A stretch of DNA of 64,000 nt, from positions 1,550,001-1,614,000 of the forward strand of contig QPFY01000002.1 in assembly GCA_003665825.1 (NCBI GenBank). The letters are read 5' to 3'. The position numbers were made by a program, and so were the translations under genes. Positions 10,709 through 23,071 of this stretch are shown here, piece by piece. The DNA comes from Microbotryum silenes-acaulis (taxonomy: Eukaryota > Basidiomycota > Microbotryomycetes > Microbotryales > Microbotryaceae). The notes under the pieces are model-generated. The model was not told the origin of the DNA, searched no databases, and saw only the letters and a program-made list of their open reading frames with translations. Numbering within the stretch: position 1 is the first letter of the stretch; each line of letters begins with the position of its first letter.

Positions 10709-13700
10709 ATGATTGGCACGAACTTTATGTTGCAAAGTCGTGCACGTCGAATCGTGATGGGAGGAGAGGGCCTAGATCAATGCGGGCTCAGCCCGAGCAA
10801 TATGAGTCCAACGGGTAGCGTAGGAGGCCCGGATCAGCAAAGCGATTCCCATCGCACCACCATCGGAATGGACACCGATACACCCTCCACCGAAACGAGT
10901 GATCGTGGGTTACATGTCCCAATTCTTCGAGCCTCCAACTACATGGATTGGCGTCGACGTCTTATTGGTCGTCTTGGGTCCAAGGATTTGCATCTTTGCG
11001 CATCGAGGCGGATGAGCCCGGCTGCGGAGGCTGTTCTTCAGGCCGCAATCGACGATCGATCGCGTGGCTTCCACTCGCCACTCGAGCGGCTCGACTTCGC
11101 AGCTATGGACGCGAAGATCGCCAAGGAGCTAAAGAAGGAGGTTCGAACTCAGGCTGAAATCATTCAGTTTCTCGACGAGGCCAATCTTCGCCTGGTCAGG
11201 GGTTGTTACACGTCTTACGACATACTCGACTCGCTGAACACGTTCTACCTCGGCACGATGAGCGCTCAGATCGGCGCCTTGACGACTGAGCTCTATGCGC
11301 GCAAGTTCTCGTCTGGCGATCGCGGGCAGTTGCTTCACCACCTGATCACCATCCAAGGAATTCTACAAGATCTTGAGGCGTGTGGCTCCGGGATGCCACC
11401 AGCTCAACAGTCGACGCTGATGCTCGATTCCGTCTTCGACCCGCAACACGAGTCGTTCACCAGCTCACTGCGTCGACCTCTGGCTCTTCCTTCGGAGATT
11501 GTTTCAGAGGCACGGTCGTATCAGTTCAAAATCTCGCTGGCAAGTCGCATCAACGGTCTATCTGCCACGACTTCCGGACGCGCCATTGCTCAGTCGCCTG
11601 TTCCCGCGCTCGTTGCGCAAGGCGAATCGCAAAAGGGAGCGCGTCGCAAAAGAGGTCACAAGAAAGGCAATCGTGACGGTCAAGGAAATCGCCGCCCTCC
11701 CGATTCGACCTGTCATGCATGTGGAGCGAAGGGACACTGGTCTAGCGATGCTGTGTGCCCTGAAAACCGCTCAAAGTCATCTGCAGCCCCTGCGTTGGTT
11801 GCAATGAACTCCCATTCCCTTTACCTTGCTGGTTCTTCCTCGAGAGCTCCCGATACCGATTTCGTTTGGATCGCGGATACCGGAGCTGGTCGCCACTTCG
11901 TTGGCGATCGCTCGCTGCTCTCGGACTTCAAAGAATCCCCGATGCAAGTCCAGATGGCCGACAATTCGCTTAGTCAAGCCACTGGATACGGGCGAATGTC
12001 TGTTAAGACTTCGCAAGGTCACCTTCTCAAGTTCAAGGAGATGTACTACCTCCCTGGATCGAAGTATGGTCTCATCTCAATGTCGTCGCTCCGCGCTGGA
12101 GGCGCGAAATTGGTTTATGGCCATGGGGGAGATACTCAACAGGTTTGGCTTGACGGCTCTCTCGTCGCCGAAACTGTCAAGACGAAGGCCAAACAACCAA
12201 GTTACGTCTTCGATTTTGAGATTGTTTCTCCACCCTCGCCTGTGCTCGTCGCAGCTACCCGTGCTTCCGTTGGAGCTTCGCTCATGGAATGGCATCGGAG
12301 CTTCGGACACATGGCACCGTCTTCAATTCTTCAACTCGTCAAATCCAAGGCTGTCGTTGGAATTCGTTTACTCGACAAGAAGATTGAAGACTGTGAGCCG
12401 TGCATCATCGCAAAGGCGCGCGCGGGCTCTCACAATCATGTCAGTCGAAAACCCGAACATGTTCTTCAACGGGTTTCGATCGATCTGGGATTCGTCAACG
12501 ATGACGATACCAATGGACGATCCATCTACATGGTTATCGTCGACCAACTTTCAACCTATAAGTGGGCTTTTCCACTTGGTTCGAAGTCGGCATCCGAAGT
12601 CCTCGAGGTCTGGCGCGGCTTTCAAGCGCAGGTCGAGAGGCAGTCCGGTCAGAAGCTCAAGTTTGTTCGTTCTGACAATGGAGGCGAGTTCGTCAACCAA
12701 CTCTTTGGCGACAAATTCAAGGCACTTGGCATCACCCATGAACTGGCTGCACGCTACACGCCGCAGCAGAATGGTCAAGCGGAGCGCGCGAACGGCTCTC
12801 TCTTCGCGCTTGTCCGTGCCATGCTCAAGGACTCCGGACTTCCCAAGAAGTATTGGTTCTACGCATTGGAAGCGGCTGTTTTCGTTTCCAACCGCGGTCC
12901 TCACCCGCATCTCAAGGGCAAGACTGCGTTCGAGCTCTTCTTCGGCAAGCAACCCGACGTTTCGCATCTTCGCGCGTTCGGATCTACTGCCTACGTTCTC
13001 GTCCCCAAGGCGATTCGTAAGAAGCTCGATGACCATACTGTCAAGGGTACTTTCCTCGGCTATTCGGGTGAGTACAACTACAAGGTTCGCGTCGAACACG
13101 GTCGGTCTTTCAAGATCGTCGTCTCTTCCGATGTCACCTTCTCCGACAAGGCTCCTTCGATCGCGGACTCGGCTGTCGAGCCTCGCATCTACGAAGTTGA
13201 ACCTCTACAAGAATACGAGTTAGTACACCAACTGCCGTTTCCTGGCTTGGAGCAGATTCCGGCTTTACGGCCTGCTCCGGAGCAGACTCCGGCTTTACGG
13301 CCTGCTCCCCTTCCTGAGGCAGGTTTGGCTTTTCAGCCTGCGCTCTTTCCCGAGGCGGTTCCGGCTTTACGGCCTGCGCTCGTACCCGAGCTTGGTCCGG
13401 CTTTTCGGCCAGCTCCCGCTCCTCTTCCTCGTTTCCAACATATGGACGATGACGACGTTGCTCCTCCTCCTTTACCGGCTGTCGGCCCGTTGGCCGAAGA
13501 CGCTGAAGTTGAAGAAGACCCGATCGATCATCGACGCGAGGAAGCTGTTGAGGCTATCGACAGTGACGATGACGACGGCCCTGCGGAACACGATCAACCA
13601 TTACCTCCTGAGGATGGTTACGAGTATCGACCTTACCGTGTCGGCCGAAACCCTGGTGCGCTCGAGAACGTCAATGCCGGTAACATTTTACCGACTCGCC

Positions 13701-14996
13701 TGCGTGCTCAGCATCGTGCAGGCGCCCTTCGTGTCGTGTCTACTCGCTCGGTCTACCGTCGTCCACCAGAGCTCATTGCTATGGTTTCGTCTCGTCACCC
13801 CCCGCTTCCCAAAACGTTTGTGGAAGCGATGGTCTCTCCTGAGGCCAAACACTGGATGGCCGCTTCTGACAAGGAGTTGGGCTCATTCAAATTGCACAAG
13901 GTCTTCAAGCTTACGAGGTTACCCACCGGGGCACGCGCCCTGGGCTATCGTTGGGTGTTCACTCGGAAGGAAGACGCTGAAGGCAACATCATCAGCTACA
14001 AGGCTCGTCTCGTCATCCAAGGCTTTGCTCAACGACTTGGGATTGACTACAACGAGACGTTTGCTCCTGTCTCGTCGATCACGACGATCTTGTTTCTCAT
14101 CGCGATTTCTGCCGCTCTCGGACTCGTCCTCGAACAGTTCGACTATGATTCTGCATTTCTCAACGGGATCATGGAGGAGGATGTCTACATGAAGGTTCCT
14201 GAAGGATGGACTGGTGGTTCTCAGCCCGGTCACGCTCTCAAGCTCCTCAAATCCATGTATGGCACCAAGCAAGCTCCTCGGCAATGGAACGCGGCTCTCC
14301 ACAAGCTGATGACGGATCGCGGCTATACGCGCTCCAATGTCGATGCTTGTCTCTACTTCAAGTATCATGGCAAGTCGTTCGCGATCATCACATTGTACGT
14401 TGATGATGGGCTTGCTGCATCGAACAACCAGGCTTTTCTGGACTCCGAGATTTCGGCTTTCGATGCGGTCTACAAGCTCAAGCGACTTGGCCCGGTCAAG
14501 ACGTTCCTCGGTCTCGAGTTTCTTCGTACCAAGGATTTCATCTTCGTCCACCAATCAAAGTACATTCGAGGCTTACTCGAACACTACACCTTCGAAAGCA
14601 AGTCGAAGAAGCCGGTCGCGACTCCCATGGAGGATCGCGTCGTTTCGTCTTCTACTGCTCCGTTCTCCGACATTCTCGTCTACCAATCGGCTGTGGGAGC
14701 ACTACAATATGCTGCGCAACGTGTTCGTCCCGATATCGCGACTTCTGTTCGTGCGGTGGCGAAGTGCGTGGCTGCTCCAACCGAAGGAGACCGTTGGAGC
14801 TTCGCTCATGGAATGGCATCATTTCTATCTACGCGAACGAATCGAGGTTGGCGATATCGATCTCCGCTACTGTCCGACCGATCTGAACACGGCCGACATT
14901 TTGACAAAACCCCTATCCAAGCTCAAGTTCGCTACGCATCGCGAGAGACTCGGGATGGTCTCGCTGGCTACCTTGGCATGTGGGAGTGTCATTTGA
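10709..14996 (+). pseudogene. Ty1/copia gag-pol polyprotein, RNase H disrupted
   Basis: A retrotransposon polyprotein in one long frame. Order: gag (to ~residue 320), a zinc knuckle CHACGAKGHWSSDAVC, aspartic protease WIADTGAGRHF (~residue 390), and the integrase HHCC box beginning MEWHRSFGHM (~528). The integrase core has RSDNGGEF and a QAERANGS Glu (~655-690). A Pro-rich linker with repeated ALRPA units precedes reverse transcriptase with GYRWVFTRKEDAEG, FAPVSS and LYVDDG (~1075-1250). Integrase before reverse transcriptase defines copia. After 14790 the frame is broken: a 30 bp copy of integrase sequence replaces most of RNase H, and the genuine tail ([16 protein letters not shown]) continues in another frame to 14996. 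The element is therefore probably dead, although gag to RT is open. Confidence 0.93.
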
Positions 14997-15431
14997 TATG
15001 TGTCTGTGCCTGTGGTATCTGCGCGGATGCGCGTGCGTTTAGTCATTAGTCACTTTGGTATTGGAGTTTGATCTGTTTAAGTTAGGGAGCGCGCGGGGCT
15101 TTCTTCCCGCGCGGCTGTTTACTCTTGGTAGCTTTCTCATCACTCGCTCTACATTGTGGTCCTGACTTCTCGGCGTCGTGCACCCTCACAGAAAAGATGC
15201 GAGCGCGGAAGTAAAGCCTTCCGATAGGTGAGGGTGCACGACGCCGAGAAGTCAGGACCACAATGTAGAGCGAGTGATGAGAAAGCTACCAAGAGTAAAC
15301 AGCCGCGCGGGAAGAAAGCCCCGCGCGCTCCCTAACTTAAACAGTTCAAACTCCAATACCAAAGTGACTAATGACTAAACGCACGCGCATCCGCGCAGAT
15401 ACCACAGGCACAGACACATATCAAATGACAC
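14986..15431. repeat. 446 bp near-perfect palindrome at the copia 3' end
   Basis: Arms 14986-15189 and 15228-15431 are inverted copies of 204 bp with one mismatch noticed (near 15074) around a 38 bp spacer. Each arm itself contains a GC hairpin of the form CGCGCGGG...CCCGCGCG. The left arm starts with TG where the 3' LTR is expected, so the structure may be a partial LTR joined head to head with its inverted copy. Confidence 0.93.
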
Positions 15432-16022
15432 GTTTTCATTTATTTAGCGAGACCGTTGCCCTCCGCTTGAGGGTAGATGATGAAGGCGGTCTCACCTCTT
15501 CATTAACGAATCCGAATTCCGATGGTCGTCGGGCAGGTCCCGCCTTGACACATATCTACGTGCGCTGAGTAACAGTGGCACCGACCCGAGCATCATAGAG
15601 GTACTCGCCTAGAAGTGGACTCTTAGCAATTTGCCCAACCTTGCCGATGAGTACGATGAGTGGTGAGAACAGCTTCGGTACCGCTGGCATAATCGAAGCA
15701 CTCTACCACGTGCACGACTTCGCATGACCCGAGGTTGTTTCGACGTAGCTAGTGCGCACGCAGGTGGTAATGGAAGCGAAAAATTCCACCTACTTAGCAC
15801 GCCCGATGGGAGAGATGGCTCCCACTCGATCGAGCTAGGTAATACATGTTTCGTTCGACGTTACAGCAGGAGAGATGGTACACGAAAAGAGAAAATGAAT
15901 CGAGCCTGACTTCTGCTCGAACCCTTAGAGCACCGAGGACCGTTCATGTCGAGGTCATTGAGCATGGCAAGCGCTGTTCTCTGTGTACAATGTATGATAT
16001 TGAAGTCCACAGCGAGGTTCCA
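15432..16022. other. Intergenic region
   Basis: This holds the 3' flank of the WOPR gene and residual sequence past the palindrome. No gene or further repeat is recognised. Confidence 0.5.
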
Positions 16023-18373
16023 TCATCGCGGATGCGAGTTTGACGACCAGCCCCATGAAGACGACTCCGGAGCCGAGGACCCCGGTTTGCCGAGACGCCG
16101 GTCGTCAACATGTCGAGCATCCCCGTATTCATGCGGTGCTTGGTCATCTTTCGCGATGTCTTGGTCGCGCGACCCAGGTGACTTGCTGTAGATGCTTTGA
16201 GGTGGGGCCGGTGATGCACCGGAATGCAATCCGAGCCCATGACGGCCGCGCGTGTCCTCATCGAGTCCAGACGCGAGCCCCATGACCATCCCACTTGGCT
16301 TTCGCTCCGCCGATTCACCACCGTTCTCACCAATAGAGATGTTTGTGAACGCGTAGGAGCTCGGTCCTCCTGTGGACCGTGGCGGTAATGCTGGTGCGGA
16401 GCGACCGGGCCCTCCGGCCGATCCGGGAGGAACCGTGTGCAGAGAACCAGAGCTCGCGCTGTCGAAGCTCGAATACTGCGAGCGTTGCGGTTGGTAGGAG
16501 TGGTATCGTGATGCAAGAGTCGATGGTGCGTACTCGAGCGAGGGGCGGACGTCGGAGGAGTACGACGAGGGCGGGCGGGCCCCGTTCGGGCCAGCCATGT
16601 TCGAGGTTGGCCCACTGCCGCTCGTGCTGTTACGACTCGTTGGTCGATCATACTCTCCGGTGAACGCGATGGGTGCACCAAAGGAGTAGTACTGCTGCGA
16701 TGTAGGATGGTGCGACGATGCGAAAGGCGACCAGTGCGTCGAAGAGGGTCCTCCGGCATAAGTTGACGACGCCAGACTCGCGGCCGTCAGCGGTGCCGAA
16801 TATGAGGGATAGCCCGGTGCCGTCGAGGGGTGATGGCTGCTGCCTTGTTCAGGTCGACGCATCTGCTGATGCTGGGTCGATGCGGTGCCGGAGTGCGGAG
16901 GCGGTGGATCGTACTGGAAAATCGCGCTCGAACTGGCACCAGAAACCGAGACGGGCTCGGTAGGCGAGTAGGGAGTGGGATGACGAGGCTGGTAAAACTG
17001 GCTTTGGTGCTGGTATTGTGAGAGCTGCTGAGAAGATGCTGTGTGCTGGCTGGTGGATGCGGACGTATGGTATGGGTGCGCAGTCGATGGCGGCCGATGT
17101 TGCGAGTGGTGCGCATGCAGGTGCGAAGTAGGAGTTGACCACGAGTGGTCATCGCCCGGAGACGCACTCAGCGAATCAAGGGCGGGAGATAATCCTGTTG
17201 ACGCCTCGTTCATCTTGAACGACTCCCCAACGCCAGAAAGACCCGAGAGGCCGACATGCCCCGCTGAGGCACGCCGGTGGCTGTCTCCCTCGTGGAGGGG
17301 CAGCGAGAGTGGGAAAGCACCGGAGCCGGAGGATGGCCGCGCTAGGGTCGGCGGTTGGCGCTGCACAGTGTAAGGGTCGAATCGGTTCGAAGTACGTAGG
17401 GCCGAGACACGCTGCGGCGAGTTGGGCGGCCCGTCCCGCTGCGACGAAGGACCGGCGTTGCTGAGTTGAAGAGTGGGTAGTCGCGGCGAAATGCGCGAGC
17501 CGATCGAATCGGAAGACGGCACCCTCGACAGGCCCTACAATTTATTGAAGAAAAGGCGCATGGCATACCAGCAGCAATCAGTTACAGTTTCGTTGTTGTG
17601 CTCGGAAGTGCCCCTCGACGTAAACTCACGTTAGGAGTGTTGCTGCCATGCAAGGACGAGCTTGCGCGAGGCACAGGAGATAGCGGCGCATCGGCGGCCT
17701 CGCCCTTGTACCGCAATCGTCCGTCGGCTCCCACTTCTACCAACGGCGGAGCTCGGAAGTGGGATGCCGAAAGGAAGTCTTGATGAATTTCCATGGCGGC
17801 GAGCTCGGCGTGCGATGATGGAGTGCGCAGGCGGCCAGAGGTCACATCGTCGATCCGATAGTACCCAATCATGTGCAGACCAGAGAGCGATATTGTCTTC
17901 TTAACCAGCCCATCGGTCCTGAAACTGTAGCTTGCCGTCAGACTGCCAACGAGAGCACGCTCCCTGGCTTTGTCGAGTGTCCCGGAGCTTGCTTCGTCAC
18001 TGACGCTCTTTCGTCGCGCCGACGGAGGTATGAGAACGGGTCGCGTGGACACAGGTGTAGCACTGGATCCCTCCTCGCCTTCACCATCAACAGAAGCGGC
18101 GGCTGCGGCCGAGTTTGCCTTCTTGTCCAGTTCGCGATAGATGAGGAAGTTGCCCAGCGTTCGTGATGGGCTCCAGGTCAAACCATCGGTCCACCGTTTG
18201 ATGCCCGTGTCGTCCTCGTCGAACACGAAGATCGCGCCCGAAGTGATAAGGTCGCGTTTTTCGTTCTCCGACAAGCGTCGCGATATCTGAGTCAGCTGCT
18301 GGCGACGACACCCCTCGAAGATGAGGAGCGCATCCAGCGTTGTCTCGATGAAGCCCCGGTACGCTGGCTCCAT
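16023..18373 (-). CDS. Gti1/Pac2 (WOPR) family transcription regulator
   Basis: A fungal DNA-binding regulator related to Wor1, Ryp1, Mit1, Gti1 and Pac2, which control morphology, mating or virulence switches. Exon 1 (18373-17630) and exon 2 (17534-16023) join in phase 0 after AAC, giving 751 residues. WOPR box 1 begins near residue 3 with YRGFIETTLDALLIFEGCRR, then DEDDTGIKRWTDGLTWSPSR and GNFLIYREL. A linker of about 50 residues follows, then box 2 with LVKKTISLSGLHMIGYYRI. The remaining ~500 residues are Ser/Pro/His/Gln-rich with repeated HHSQH and QYQHQSQFYQP stretches, typical of WOPR activation tails. Upstream lies a very long non-coding stretch interrupted by the inverted-repeat element; WOPR genes often have long promoters, so that insertion could affect expression (inference). 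Confidence 0.9.
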
Positions 18374-20357
18374 GGCGTGCCGGTGACGCGAGGTGTAGCG
18401 ACTACGCCGAAGCTAATGCTCCTCGGACCCAGTGGCGTCGAGGCGACCGAACAGCTGTAAGCATGGTTGCGGAAAACATGCATAGCCAGTGCGGGGAGGA
18501 GCGAACGTCAGCTTTGACCGACGTGGACCTTCTTCTAGAGCCTGGGAGCACGAGCTGAACGCACGCGTCAGTCGCCGAGGGGATATGCCGACTATGACGG
18601 CCAAAGACTGTGGAGTGGACATTGTTTGTTATCAAGCACGTGCAACAAGCTGTCAGCTTTGGTCTCGTACCCCGACAGATGTGTTCGCGGTCCTGACGAT
18701 GTTGTAGATTGTGCCTCACCACTTGGGGCGCGTTGGCCGGAAATCGATCTCAGCGCTGCCGCTGGTTGGTGCCCCACAAGGAACTCGGTGACGCCGCTTC
18801 GAGCTATTTCGGACTAGCTTCCCGGTCTGCTAATCGCCGCGGCACTGCACGTGGACCTGAAAGGCAGATAGGAATCTGTGATGGGCGAGCATGAGTCAAC
18901 AAATGATGTACAGCAATCTGGTGTGACTTGGGGCCGTGAGCGCGCGCATCGTCGGAGCCTGTCTTACCCGGGGTAGAGGTGGAGTTTGTCCGATGCGGGA
19001 TGACCACGATCGAGGACGCGACAATGAATCGCCCTGCGGGCACGGGATCTTCACCGGGAGCTGTCGAGCCTAGCCGGTGCGGACCGACGGAGTCGAAGCA
19101 CGAGCCGGGTTGAGAGTTCTATGATAAATGACTGAATTCAACCTGACGGATAATCGTCAAACTAGACGCCGGGGTCGAGAAGAACGGCTCAAGCAGAAGG
19201 CTGTCGACTGCGCCGCCACACGAGGGGGCGACGGTAGTGCACTCGGTCGTAGCGAGGGAAGCCGACTGATGAAGCCAGTCGATGCAAGAGGGCGGTCGGC
19301 GATCGTGAGCTGTGAACGTCCAAGCCGGGGGGTCAAATTAACGAGCTTAGTCCTTCAGAGGTGAAGGGGATTGCTGGGGCCGCACACCAAGGGTCGGAAG
19401 GCGCACCGATCAGTACAGGTCGTGTCGGGATGCCCGTGCTCGATTGGAACTGGGAGAGCAGCCGGACCGGGGCCTTGTGAGCGCTCTTCGCAGGTGTGCA
19501 CGAGGCGTGGACCTCAGCTGGCGTCCTCAACGTTCGACAGGTCGAGGGGGAAGTGATATAGGCGTTCAAGTGTGCGATCAGCAACGCCAAGCCGTTGCAG
19601 TGGGCGTGGCTAAGATGCACCGAAGGGGGACGTCGTCGGTTGAAAGGAGGTTGAAGGAGGCCCCGTCAGTCGACAGTCAGGCTGCGCCAATGGTTCCTAG
19701 CGCTTTAGCCTGCTCCTGCCTGCTCTAGCTCACCTCTGCGCGCGCCGGCGCGGAGCCGGGCAGGCGTGAATCCGTCGGTCGCTGCTCCCAGGACGCTCGC
19801 ACGCCGCCGCTGCCGAGCTTTTTCTTATGCGCCGTGTGTGGGTGGGTGGGAGTGGTGCCTGGCGAGCCCCGCGGCCCCGCGGTACCACCGCCTGGTGGAC
19901 ACCCACTGCCAGCGTTCACTTCTCGATCAGTCTCGCAATGCTCTGCGGTCGGCTTCGCCGTACCGTCACCGTCCGGCACGATCGCTCGCGCGTTACGCGT
20001 GAATCGCCCCTCTGGCCTCGGGATGCTGCATGCTGCATGCTGCACCTAACGCGAGATTCAAGAGCTGCTAACTCCGACGGCTTCTAGATTTGTTTCAAGG
20101 GCACGTAAGCAAGTAATGGTGGCATTCACAACATGGGCACTACCAGGGGGTCAATACTTGGCATTTTTCGTCGTGCCCTTGAAGATGCCCCGTGATCAGG
20201 AAAAGATTAAAGACAGGAAAAGCCGAAGAAATTCAGGACTCAGGATCGGCACTGCGGGCGTTCTTGAAGCAAGGTTTCGCGCTTGTTCGTCATCAAGTTC
20301 AATGTGGCGAATTCGACGTGGGCTGCTGCCCACACCCGTCACCGCGAAGGCTTCGCT
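18374..20357. other. Upstream region of the WOPR gene
   Basis: About 2 kb without a recognisable gene, presumably promoter and 5' UTR of the WOPR regulator. A short GCATGCT iteration lies at about 20026-20044. The region ends at the 10 bp direct repeat that marks the left-arm insertion. Confidence 0.5.
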
Positions 20358-20367
20358 TGTAAACTCG
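20358..20367. repeat. 10 bp direct repeat, left copy (candidate target-site duplication)
   Basis: TGTAAACTCG lies 7 bp outside the left inverted-repeat arm. The identical 10 bp occurs at 24070-24079, exactly where the arm homology stops at its inner end. The two copies bracket the left arm as a target-site duplication would. Confidence 0.85.
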
Positions 20368-21197
20368 AAATTCAAATCCGTGGTGCATGCGCATCTCGAT
20401 ACGTGCACTCAAAAACTACAAAACACGAAAAGGGTTCACGAGGGTGGCTCAATGTAGGAGTTGGATCTGGCTAGGCTAAACAAGGACAAGTCGCCTGCCA
20501 CTTAGCACCGCCAGCGTAAGAGTTCCGAGGTGAAACCAATTCGCAAGCAACAGAAAAAGAAAAGGGGACCTTGTCGACCGAGGTGGAGATGGCTTAAAGA
20601 CCGTGTGCAGCTGGAGGTTGACGCATACACTAAAAGTAAGCTACCTGGTACCATAGGATCAGGGAACATGCTACTCACTGATGTTAAGGGTACCGTGAAC
20701 CTCCTTTGATCCGAGCAGGTGAGATCGGTCCACTCGGTGACGCAGTGGAGGCTACTGTGTGGAGAGTGTAGACGAGGATCGAATCGTCAGCCCCGTCTCG
20801 CCCGTCGTCAAGGGCCGGCGAGCACGATCGAACCATCGATCGATCAAGGGTCAAAGCAAAGACTCACGGGGTACGATCAAATGCAAGCGGTCTTGTGGAC
20901 CAGGAACAACCTCAGTGACATGCCGTAGGCGCCATTCAACACTCGTCGACGAGTGGATAGGCTGATGGCAAGCCGTGACGCAGTGAGAGACGGTAAGGTC
21001 GGAGGCAGTGGCGAGGTGGGAAGCGAGAGATCGCAGTGAGAGGGGAGAGGGGAGAGGTGGTGTGGGGTAAGATGATGGAGGTGGTGTGGTGAAAGATGGA
21101 CGCGAGACGGGTAAACACGAGACGAGTCAGTCCGACCCTACGCCACACGAACACGATCACAGCTAGGTGGTTACTCACACTTTTGACGGTGGGAGGG

Positions 21198-21843
21198 ATC
21201 GAACGACAGACTCTACCACACCACAAAGGCCACCGTTTCGTATCCTCCTGAAAAGGGGGGCGATGTCGGCAAGATTAAGTGGTGCACAAAGTGTAGAGCG
21301 CGTCGACGAGGGAAGGAAGGAGGGGGAGGGAGGCTGGGGAAGGCAAATTGGGAGGGGTCAAAGACGAGTGAGGTGAGACGACAACGATAAGACGCGGTAA
21401 ACGAGAGACGAGGTAAACGAGATGCGAGGTGAGATGGGATAGGGTGGGATCGGGTGAGGGGAGGTCAAGGTCAAGGTGAAGGTGGAATCAAGGTGGGGTG
21501 AAACGAGGGTCAGGTGAGGTGAGAGGTGAGGTGAGAGGAGAGGTGAGGGGAGGGGAGAGGAGCGTCGAATGAAGTTGAAATGAGGGGGGATGAAGATGAG
21601 AGGTGGAGGTGAGGTGGAGGTGGCGTCGCCACGATCGAGTCAGCATCACCGCTCGAGGCACAAACAAGCTCGCTCGAGTCGCACCAGGCATCAATCAACT
21701 CACAGGTAGAGAGGGTGGGAAGGGGGGATGATCGAACGACAGACTCTACCACACCACAAAGGCCACCGTTTCGTATCCTCCTGAAAAGGGGGGCGATGTC
21801 GGCAAGATTAAGTGATGCGAGAAGTGCAGAGCGCGTCGACGAG
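21198..21843. repeat. Block A direct repeats around a purine-rich minisatellite (mirrored in the right arm)
   Basis: About 115 bp at 21198-21310 recurs at 21729-21843, sharing the motif CGAACGACAGACTCTACCAC and a later GGCGATGTCGGCAAGATTAAG stretch. Between them, 21420-21610 is a G/A-rich tract of irregular GGTGA and GAGGTGA units. The mirror copy lies at 32592-33237 as a pyrimidine-rich tract. The motif GTTCGATCC on the minus strand resembles a tRNA B box, but no tRNA folds here. Confidence 0.8.
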
Positions 21844-21969
21844 GAGAAAGAAGGAGAAAGAGAGAGAGGCGACGAGCTCGAGGTGGTCGCCGACTTGGGT
21901 GCGGGGTGTGCGCTTGGCAGAATGAGTCATCTCATCGATATGACGCCACGCTGTGACTTCAAGCTTTCG

Positions 21970-22880
21970 ATCTTCTCCACCTCTGCCGAGCGCGGCCGAG
22001 AGCGGCCGATCGCGCCGAAGATCTGAACGGACAGGCGACCGTGCACCCCACATCGAGGCCAACGATCCACCCCTCGGAAGACCGTCTTCCGAATACCTTG
22101 TCGATCAAGCTCGGTCAAGTCTCAGCAAGTAGGTTGAGCTCTAAGAATCACCCCGGAGTTGAGATCGCGGCGATCGATACAGCGGTTGTCGCTCCAGCAG
22201 CTTGGTCCGAGTTGGGACGACCCCGATTCGACCTCGATGGCCGCCGCCTTGACCAGACCAAGATTGAGAGCAGAATGATAAATATGGGGTACAGGCTATT
22301 TTACGCTACAATTTGAAATATTCCGATCTTCTCCACTGCCGAGCACGGCCGAGAGCGCCGAAGATCTGAACGGACAGGGGACCGTGCACCCCACATCGAG
22401 GCCCACGATCCACCCCTCGGAAAGACCGAATACCTTGTCGATCAAGCTCGGTCAAGTCTCAGCAAGTAGGTTGAGCTCCAGGGATCACCCCAGAGTTGAA
22501 ATCGCCGCGATCGATACAGCGGTTGTCCTCCAGCAGCTTGGTCCGAGTTGGGACGACCCCGAACTCCGAGTCCGCCGCGGAGCTGAGTTGCGGGGCCGGC
22601 TTCACGCGAGAGCTCCGACGCAGCAAGTCGAGGCTGTCATGCAAGTAGGGTGGCACCCAAATACAAAATTATATCGAAAGAAGAAAAGTTTTTTTTTACA
22701 TGTACGTCGAACCATTGTTCATCAGAAAATTGGCGGATTCTCGCTGCCTAGATCGTGGACGCTCAAGCTCCCCACTGCGATCTTCCGAAAGGAGGCCGCC
22801 GCCTGGTCATTGACCAGACTAAGATTGAGAGCAAAAATAACGAATATGGGGTACAGGCTATTTTACGGTACAGTTTGAGA
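21970..22880. repeat. Two block B direct repeats (mirrored in the right arm)
   Basis: A unit of about 350 bp at 21970-22320 is repeated at 22328-22880 with roughly 90% identity by eye. The second copy carries about 200 bp of extra sequence (about 22575-22790) containing a T8 run. Both copies share the line starting ACCGTGCACCCCACATCGAG and end in ATATGGGGTACAGGCTATTT. Their open frames translate similarly but show no recognisable domain. The mirror copy is at 31555-32465. Confidence 0.8.
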
Positions 22881-23071
22881 TATTATGATGCATCTTCTCA
22901 CACTACTCTGAGCTCGAACGACCTTTTGTTGGACCTGCCCCCGTTTGCTTTTCGGCTCGGAGCGAGCTAGCGGGCAGCGCAACGTTCTCGAACACCCTTG
23001 ATTCTTCCTGCACCCTGCACCTTGTGCCTTGTGCCTTGCGCCTTGCACCTACACACCTCATACCTCCTCCG

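Larger units (their letters stand above)
10709..15431 (+). mobile_element. Ty1/copia LTR retrotransposon remnant
   Basis: It comprises the polyprotein frame plus the abutting palindrome at 14986-15431, whose left arm begins TGTCATTTGA right after the RNase H tail, where a 3' LTR should start. No matching 5' LTR or target duplication is visible, so the ends are not defined. The element lies between the LIM and WOPR genes. Confidence 0.8.

Noticed and set aside
11826..13223. 465-codon plus-strand frame inside the copia element
   Set aside because: It overlaps the polyprotein in another frame; the polyprotein frame has protease and integrase motifs.
21180..21270. tRNA or tRNA-derived SINE, because of GTTCGATCC and TGGTAGAGTC on the minus strand
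   Set aside because: The A-box-like and B-box-like motifs are only a few bases apart and no cloverleaf can be formed.
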